10,981 nucleotides of DNA, taken from Myxococcaceae bacterium (GTDB taxonomy: Bacteria > Myxococcota > Myxococcia > Myxococcales > Myxococcaceae). Location: contig JAGSPQ010000025.1 of assembly GCA_018262385.1 (NCBI GenBank), forward strand, positions 1 through 10,981, in the 5' to 3' direction. The notes beneath the pieces are model-generated. The model did not search any database, had not been told where the DNA came from, and saw only the letters and a program-made list of their open reading frames with translations. Of the stretch, positions 7,189 through 10,981 are shown piece by piece. The position numbers were made by a program, and so were the translations under genes. Position 1 is the stretch's first letter, and every line of letters starts with the position of its first letter.

Positions 7189-7343
7189 GCGAAGTCCTCT
7201 TCCTTCTCTTCGTCCTTCTTCTTCTTCCCGCCGTCCGTGCCGCCCGCCGCCTGGAGGGTGGGGTCGGGATCCAGGGTCGGGGCAGGTGGGGCGGTAAACG
7301 ACAGGCCGGCGGCGAACAGCACAGCGAGGAAGAGCGTTCTCAT
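7104..7343 (-). CDS. Small secreted Lys/Glu-rich hypothetical protein, 3' end antisense to the kinase
   Basis: This 79-codon frame has a signal-peptide-like start (MRTLFLAVLFAAGLSFTA), a Pro/Asp-rich stretch, a charged cluster KKKKDEEKEED at 40-50 and a Ser/Thr-rich tail. It is the last frame of the cytochrome operon, 32 bp after the cytochrome c stop. In the 155 bp not shared with the kinase, most third positions are G or C, as in real genes here. Residues 53-79 lie antisense to the last codons of the kinase, so that part carries no independent evidence. No good ribosome binding site is seen. I do not recognise a family. It could be a small periplasmic accessory of the bc complex or a chance frame. 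Confidence 0.5.
   Translation of the reverse strand: MRTLFLAVLFAAGLSFTAPPAPTLDPDPTLQAAGGTDGGKKKKDEEKEEDFAYFLNRSAFSTTSPPAATRTVTFLFTPS
7195..7229 (+). other. G-poor polypyrimidine tract just after the kinase stop
   Basis: Almost every base from 7195 to 7229 is C or T, with a single G, starting seven bases after the kinase stop codon. On the plus-strand transcript this would be an unstructured CU-rich segment resembling a Rho loading site. No stem-loop with a T-tract is present to end the operon. The same DNA encodes the charged cluster of the minus-strand small protein, which is the simpler explanation. Confidence 0.3.
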
Positions 7344-7375
7344 CACCCGTTCGACCGCGGGCGGCCGGGGGAAAT

Positions 7376-7693
7376 TCACGGCTCGAACGCCTTGATCATC
7401 GAGATCAGCCCGTCGACTTCTTCCGCCGACAGCTTGTCCTTGAACGGCTTCATCTTCTTGTTGTCCTTGGAGCCGTCGAGGATGATTTTTTTCATCTTGT
7501 CGTCGGTCCACTCCGTCTTCCAGGCGGCGACGGTCATGTCGGCGACCTTCTCTTTCTTGCCGGTCTTGGTGTCGGCCTTGCCGGTCTCACCGTGGCAGCT
7601 CTTGCACTTGCTCTTCCAGATTTCCTTGGTGTCGGCGTGGGCCACGGCGGCAAAGGAGAAGGAGATCAACAGCGCGGCGCGAAGCAGCTTCAT
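7376..7693 (-). CDS. Periplasmic monoheme c-type cytochrome
   Basis: This 105-residue class I cytochrome c is a probable electron acceptor or shuttle for the bc complex encoded upstream. Residues 1-20 are a Sec signal peptide ending AHA, the heme site is CKSCH (30-34, axial His34), and Met81 in KMKPF is the likely sixth ligand, followed by the usual C-terminal helix (about 88-102). The mature protein has about 20 lysines in 85 residues, fitting electrostatic docking to acidic partners. The start is supported by GGAGG nine bases upstream. It lies 70 bp after the cytochrome b-c stop, a gap long enough for its own promoter. One run of seven A (7486-7492) encodes two consecutive AAA lysines, unusual beside the AAG-dominated lysines nearby. 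Confidence 0.93.
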   Translation of the reverse strand: MKLLRAALLISFSFAAVAHADTKEIWKSKCKSCHGETGKADTKTGKKEKVADMTVAAWKTEWTDDKMKKIILDGSKDNKKMKPFKDKLSAEEVDGLISMIKAFEP

Positions 7694-7702
7694 CAGGGAC
7701 GG

Positions 7703-7707
7703 CCTCC
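7703..7707 (-). promoter_or_regulatory. Shine-Dalgarno site of the monoheme cytochrome c gene
   Basis: GGAGG on the minus strand lies nine bases before the ATG at 7693. It supports that start and indicates independent initiation rather than coupling to the upstream gene. Confidence 0.65.
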
Positions 7708-7734
7708 AGAAAACGACGGTGGGAAATCAGACGG

Positions 7735-7745
7735 TACTGCCAGTA
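7735..7745. repeat. Perfect short inverted repeat upstream of the cytochrome c gene
   Basis: TACTG-C-CAGTA is an 11-bp perfect palindrome with a one-base centre, in the 70-bp gap between the cytochrome b-c stop and the cytochrome c start. It is too short to be a terminator and has no following T-run on the minus strand. It could be a small operator half-site or chance. Confidence 0.3.
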
Positions 7746-7763
7746 ACGGGATTCATGAAGCGG

Positions 7764-9494
7764 TCAGAAGCCGGCTTTTTCATCCGACTGCGAGCGGAGC
7801 CAGGCGATCACCATCTGCAGCTCGATCTTGGTGAGCTGCTCGGCATCGAACTCGTCCATCTCGTTGAGTTTCCCGTAGAAGCGATCGTGCCCGGGCTGGC
7901 GGATGAAGGCGGCCAGCCAGGCCTCGCCGGCCCAGCCCTTCAGATCGGGGCCGGTCCACGCCTCGGGGTCGGCGGGCGCGGTGCCGTTGAGCGCGTGGCA
8001 CTCGAGGCAGCCCTCTTTGTCATAGAGCACCGCCCCTTCGGCGGCGAGGGTGGGGTCGGCGTCGGGCCGGCCGCTCTGCTGGTAGAGGAACTCGGTGATC
8101 GCGTCGAGCTTCTCGCCGTCGCCCTCGAACGCGTCCATCGCGTCGATCTTGGTGTTGCCGAAGAAGTGCGGCGCGTCGGGCTTGCGCATGAACTTCTTGA
8201 TCCAGGTGCGCGAGGCGTAGCCGTCGAGGCAGACCGAGCCTTCATACGGCTGGGTGTCGCCGGGCGCGTGGCAGGCGGCGCACTCGCGCCCGAACACCTT
8301 CTGCCCCCAGAGCAACGCGTCGTTCTCGTACAGCGAGAGCGGGCCAGTCACCGGCACGCCGATCATCGCCAGCCGGTGGGTCACCTTCGCCCACTCCTCG
8401 GCCCGGGCGTTGATCTCCTGCTCCTTCTCGTTGGCCGCATCGGTCACCGCGGTCGCGACCCCGAGGTAGAGCGCGAACGCCATCCCCACGCTGGTGCCGC
8501 CGATCAGCAGCCGGTCGACGTTCTTCACCCGGGAGGCCAGCCGCTGGTGGAGGAAGGGGAGGCTGGCCAGGGCGGTGACGGCGAGCCCGGGAATCACGGT
8601 GGTGGCGATGAACTCGAACGACCCGGTGAACCAGTGGCGCAGGTGGAAGATCGGCAGGAAGTACCACTCGGGGCGCGCGACGTATTCGATCGCCGGATCC
8701 GCGGGGGCGCCCAGCTCGATCCCTCCCTGGCGCCAGACCCAGAGCGCGATCCCGAGCATCACCACCATTCCGGCGGCGAGATCGCGTACCAGCTGATGCG
8801 GGAACCAGGTCTGCGCCTTCTCGGCGGCGACCTCGGCGGTCATGTCCGGAGGGGCGAGCTCTCCGTGCTTTCGCTTGAGCCAGAAGTGCACCGCGATCGC
8901 GCCCGCGAACAGCCCCGGGGTGAGCAGCACGTGCATCGCGTACAGGTGGGTGAGGGTGGCGTTGCCGACCTCCGCTCCGCCCTGGATCAGCCGCACCGCC
9001 AGCTCGCCGACCCCCGGCTGGTTGCCCGCGATCCCGACCAGCACCTGGGTGGCCCAGTAGCTGCGCAGATCCCACGGCAGCAGGTAGCCGGTGTGGGAGA
9101 TCAGGATCAGCACCTGCAGCCCGACCAGGCCGGCGATCCAGCTCAGCTCGCGCGGCGCCTTCCACGCGCCCCACAGCAGCGCCTGCAGCAGGTGGAGGAT
9201 CGCGACCACGATCAGCACGTTGCCGGTCGCGTGGTGAAGGCCGCGCAGCATCCAGCCCAGCGTCAGCTGGTACTGGATGAAGTGGACGCTGGCCCAGGCG
9301 TCGGTGGTGGTGGGGGCGTACCAGAGCGCGAGCCCGACGCCGGTGAGGGCCTCGACCGCGAAGAGGATGACCACCAGCGCGCCGAAGGTGCGGGCCCAGT
9401 GGGCGCCGCCGGGCAGCGGCGAGTCGAGCAGCGAGTTGAAGGCAGCGCGGTGGGACGTGCGGTCGTCGAGCCACCTCCAGATCGAACGCACCAT
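7764..9494 (-). CDS. Cytochrome b (b6/subunit IV-like) fused to a C-terminal diheme cytochrome c
   Basis: This 576-residue core subunit of a quinol-oxidising bc complex has a cytochrome b part (residues 1 to about 350) with seven predicted helices, near 38-58, 87-108, 115-137, 186-206, 236-254, 294-314 and 330-350. Heme b ligands are His87/His101 and His188/His203. The 15-residue step in the second pair is the cytochrome b6 type rather than the 14 of mitochondrial b. PEWY (275-278) marks the quinol oxidation site. No Cys matches Cys35 of b6, so no covalent extra heme is expected. With seven helices the C-terminus lies in the periplasm, where two c domains follow: CAACH (405-409) and CLECH (496-500), with likely Met453 and Met546 ligands in similar FFG/FYG-to-M-x-x-F segments. 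The ATG overlaps the Rieske stop (TGATG), implying coupling. A longer upstream frame exists, but cytochrome b homology begins at this ATG. Confidence 0.93.
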   Translation of the reverse strand: MVRSIWRWLDDRTSHRAAFNSLLDSPLPGGAHWARTFGALVVILFAVEALTGVGLALWYAPTTTDAWASVHFIQYQLTLGWMLRGLHHATGNVLIVVAILHLLQALLWGAWKAPRELSWIAGLVGLQVLILISHTGYLLPWDLRSYWATQVLVGIAGNQPGVGELAVRLIQGGAEVGNATLTHLYAMHVLLTPGLFAGAIAVHFWLKRKHGELAPPDMTAEVAAEKAQTWFPHQLVRDLAAGMVVMLGIALWVWRQGGIELGAPADPAIEYVARPEWYFLPIFHLRHWFTGSFEFIATTVIPGLAVTALASLPFLHQRLASRVKNVDRLLIGGTSVGMAFALYLGVATAVTDAANEKEQEINARAEEWAKVTHRLAMIGVPVTGPLSLYENDALLWGQKVFGRECAACHAPGDTQPYEGSVCLDGYASRTWIKKFMRKPDAPHFFGNTKIDAMDAFEGDGEKLDAITEFLYQQSGRPDADPTLAAEGAVLYDKEGCLECHALNGTAPADPEAWTGPDLKGWAGEAWLAAFIRQPGHDRFYGKLNEMDEFDAEQLTKIELQMVIAWLRSQSDEKAGF

Positions 9495-10003
9495 CAGGCG
9501 GGCCGCCGATCCTTCACGCCGATCTTGAAGCGCATCCACTTCACGAACACCGCTCCGTCCTTCACCTCGACCGGCAGCGGGTCCATGTCGCGGGGGGAAG
9601 GGCCCTCGAGCGGAGCTCCCTCGAACGAGAACGCCGAGGCGTGGCAGGGGCAGCCGTAGGTCGCTTTGCTCTTCTGCCCGATGCTGCAGCCGGAGTGGGG
9701 GCACACGCTCGAGAGCGCGCTGATCGAGCCGTCCGCCTTCTTCAGCAGCCACGCCGCGCCGACCACTCCGACCGAGCGGGTCCAGCCGTCGACCACCACC
9801 GCGGTGAGGTCGACCCGGCGGGGGACGCCGACGATCAGGTCTTTCTCGGGGATGGCCCGGATCAGATTGGCGTCGTCGTCCTTGCGCCGGATCAAGGGGG
9901 TGAGGGCCGCGCCCAGCAGGGGCACCGTCGCGATGGCGGCGATGCCGCTCCCGAAGAGTCCGGCCAGAAATTTCAGAAAACCACGTCGGTCGGAAGTCGC
10001 CAT
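9494..10003 (-). CDS. Rieske iron-sulfur protein of the bc complex, Tat-exported
   Basis: This 169-residue protein takes electrons from quinol at the cytochrome b PEWY site and passes them to c-type hemes. Its N-terminus is a Tat signal-anchor (DRRGFLKFL at 5-13), then a hydrophobic helix (about 14-37) that probably stays in the membrane. The [2Fe-2S] ligands are in CPHSGC (101-106) and CPCH (118-121): Cys101 and His103, Cys118 and His121. Cys106 and Cys120 are placed for the usual disulfide. ATG at 10003 puts the twin arginine at residues 6-7; the frame stays open upstream to another ATG at 10105, but that would bury the Tat motif. It is the first gene of the minus-strand respiratory operon and overlaps the next by one base. 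No ribosome binding site is visible. Confidence 0.95.
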   Translation of the reverse strand: MATSDRRGFLKFLAGLFGSGIAAIATVPLLGAALTPLIRRKDDDANLIRAIPEKDLIVGVPRRVDLTAVVVDGWTRSVGVVGAAWLLKKADGSISALSSVCPHSGCSIGQKSKATYGCPCHASAFSFEGAPLEGPSPRDMDPLPVEVKDGAVFVKWMRFKIGVKDRRPA

Positions 10004-10059
10004 GGGGCCGCGGAGTATAGGCGGGTGCTTTCTACTGTAGTCCGTTAGTTTCGAGCGCC
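10004..10059. promoter_or_regulatory. Divergent intergenic region between the Rieske operon and the FHA-type gene
   Basis: This 56-bp spacer must hold promoters for two opposite units. It is noticeably more AT-rich than its flanks. CTACTGTAG at 10032-10040 is a perfect inverted repeat with four-base arms and a one-base centre, roughly midway between the two starts, where one regulator could affect both directions. Confidence 0.4.
10014..10019 (-). promoter_or_regulatory. Candidate -10 box of the Rieske operon (near-leaderless transcript)
   Basis: TATACT on the minus strand matches the sigma-70 -10 consensus at five of six positions and ends ten bases before the Rieske ATG. Transcription would then start at or within a few bases of the ATG, which agrees with the absence of a ribosome binding site. 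No good -35 box is found 16-18 bases upstream. Confidence 0.35.
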
Positions 10060-10981
10060 GTGCAGCCCAAGCTTTTTGTGCTGGTGGTGTTGCCCCAGCG
10101 CGCATTCCCGGTCGAGCTGCCCGCGGGGCGGGCGGTGGTGATCGGCCGGGGTCCGGGGGCGCAGGTGACGATCGAAGATCCGCGGGTGGCGCCCCGGCAG
10201 CTGACGCTGAGCGCGCGCGAAGACGGAGTGCTGATCGAGCCGCTGGGGGGAACCGGCGGCACGCTGCTCAACGAGGTGCAGCTGTCGGCGGCGGTGGTGG
10301 CGCGGCCGGGCGACGAGCTGGCGGTGGGTGACGCGCGGCTGATCTTCCTCGGAGGGGCCTCGACGGCGCAGGGCCGCCCGCGGCTGGCGGGGCACGACGA
10401 GCTGTCCTCCCGGCTGCAGGACGAGACGCTGCGGGCCGGCGCGCAGCGATCGGTGGCGCTGGTGCTGGTAGCGATGCCGCCGCTCAACACCCCCGCCCGA
10501 CTGGCGCTGCTGCGGCGGCTGTCGGACGCGACGGCGCTGGTTCAGCCGGCGACCTGCTGGGGCGAGCTGACTTCCGAGGTGCTGGCCGCGGTGGTCCCCG
10601 AATTGGCGGTGCCCGCGCTGAAGGCGCTGCTGGCGCGGCTGCCGGAAGTCGCGGGGCCACGCGCGAAGGTGGTGAGCGCGTTCTCTCCGGTCGATGGCAT
10701 CGACGCCGAGTCGCTGATCGAGCGGGCGCTCGAGCGGCTCGAGCCGGAGGAGGACTGGCCGCCCGAGCCGGTGATGAGCGAGCCGGTGATGGTGCGGCTG
10801 TTCGGCGCCGCCGAGCGGCTGCGCGATCGGGCGCCGAGCGAGCACGCGAAAGACGGGTGGGCGGCGGTCGAGGGGCCGCCTGGCTCGGGCCGGGCCACCT
10901 TCGCGCGGGTGCTCGGCGGATCAGGCGCGAGGGCGGTGCATGCGGCCGACACCGAAGGGCTCGAGCGGGCGATCGCCGGGC
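10060..10981 (+). CDS. FHA-like / AAA+-like regulator, degenerate, cut off by window edge
   Basis: The frame is open for 307 codons from GTG at 10060 to the right edge; an in-frame TAG at 10018 and no other start codon in between fix the GTG. Residues 1-98 look like an FHA domain: IGR (28-30) and the distal Asn71 are present, but the segment that normally reads SRxH is APRQ (44-47). Residues about 110-230 show an alternating pattern (VALVLVAMP; a later ASxxSPVDGID-like region) that resembles degenerate GGDEF/cyclase domains found between FHA and ATPase modules; this is a weak call. Residues about 244-307 begin an AAA+-like domain with GPPGSGRAT (272-280), where the Walker A Lys is Arg and the next Ser/Thr is Ala. 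It may belong to the FHA-containing sigma-54 activator-like proteins common in myxobacteria, but the diagnostic GAFTGA and HTH regions lie outside the window. Confidence 0.7.
   Translation, partial: MQPKLFVLVVLPQRAFPVELPAGRAVVIGRGPGAQVTIEDPRVAPRQLTLSAREDGVLIEPLGGTGGTLLNEVQLSAAVVARPGDELAVGDARLIFLGGASTAQGRPRLAGHDELSSRLQDETLRAGAQRSVALVLVAMPPLNTPARLALLRRLSDATALVQPATCWGELTSEVLAAVVPELAVPALKALLARLPEVAGPRAKVVSAFSPVDGIDAESLIERALERLEPEEDWPPEPVMSEPVMVRLFGAAERLRDRAPSEHAKDGWAAVEGPPGSGRATFARVLGGSGARAVHAADTEGLERAIAG

Noticed and set aside
7376..7511. Possible -1 frameshift at the seven-A run in the cytochrome c gene, fusing it to the downstream small protein frame
   Set aside because: The downstream frame is open from 7511, but the run is not in the phase of a classical -1 slippery heptamer. 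A fusion would bury a signal peptide inside the chain and remove the Met ligand. The cytochrome is complete without it.
6573..9659. A 1,028-codon plus-strand frame running across the kinase, small genes and cytochrome b-c
   Set aside because: It crosses three real genes and both strands' operon boundaries, has no recognisable domain and is Gly/Arg/Ala-rich shadow sequence.
9494..9752. An 86-residue N-terminal extension of the cytochrome b-c frame
   Set aside because: It overlaps the Rieske gene in another frame and has no homologous character. Cytochrome b sequence begins at the ATG that overlaps the Rieske stop.
10004..10105. Upstream start for the Rieske protein adding about 34 residues
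   Set aside because: It would place the twin-arginine motif near residue 40 and overlap the divergent FHA-type gene. The Met at 10003 gives a normal Tat signal.

Overview
The window is about 11 kb of GC-rich bacterial DNA with strong G/C bias at third codon positions. The gene content points to a myxobacterium or close relative (Myxococcota): a Hanks-type kinase with the HRDVSP catalytic loop and a C-terminal PEGA domain, a zinc-ribbon/GYF/TPR membrane protein, and an FHA/AAA+-like regulator. That placement is inferred from gene families, not from a marker gene. No tRNA, rRNA, CRISPR array, insertion sequence or phage gene is visible, and no stretch over 300 bases lacks a gene.

Layout. (1) 1-3797, minus: a very large gene, cut by the left edge, for an inner-membrane protein. 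From the N-terminus it has a Cys4 zinc ribbon, a roughly 590-residue proline-rich linker with three families of short repeats (PLPG x11, W-acidic-TRV x3, DLPxP x5), a GYF_2 domain, one membrane helix and a periplasmic TPR solenoid. (2) A 92-bp divergent spacer, then 3890-7188, plus: a three-gene operon of a GT2 glycosyltransferase, a NodB-family deacetylase in the same frame one codon after the previous stop, and a transmembrane Ser/Thr kinase. (3) 10003-7104, minus: a respiratory operon of a Tat-exported Rieske protein, a cytochrome b fused to two c-type heme domains, a small monoheme cytochrome c and a short secreted K/E-rich protein whose end runs antisense into the kinase gene. (4) From 10060, plus: a divergent gene, cut by the right edge, for a protein with a degenerate FHA domain, a possibly degenerate cyclase/GGDEF-like domain and the start of an AAA+-like domain with an altered Walker A.

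How they work together. The Rieske and cytochrome b-c genes encode a compact quinol-oxidising bc complex. Quinol is oxidised at the PEWY site, electrons pass through the Rieske centre to the fused hemes, and the soluble cytochrome c probably carries them on. The plus-strand operon looks like envelope glycan or glycolipid modification (sugar transfer, then deacylation) linked to phospho-signalling. Signalling themes (kinase, FHA fold, Thr-centred repeats) recur on both sides, but a functional link is only a hypothesis.

No clearly unprecedented system is visible. The most unusual items are the PLPG-repeat/GYF protein, the b6-like cytochrome b-diheme c fusion, the same-frame glycosyltransferase/deacetylase junction, and the regulator whose ligand- and nucleotide-binding motifs are both altered.
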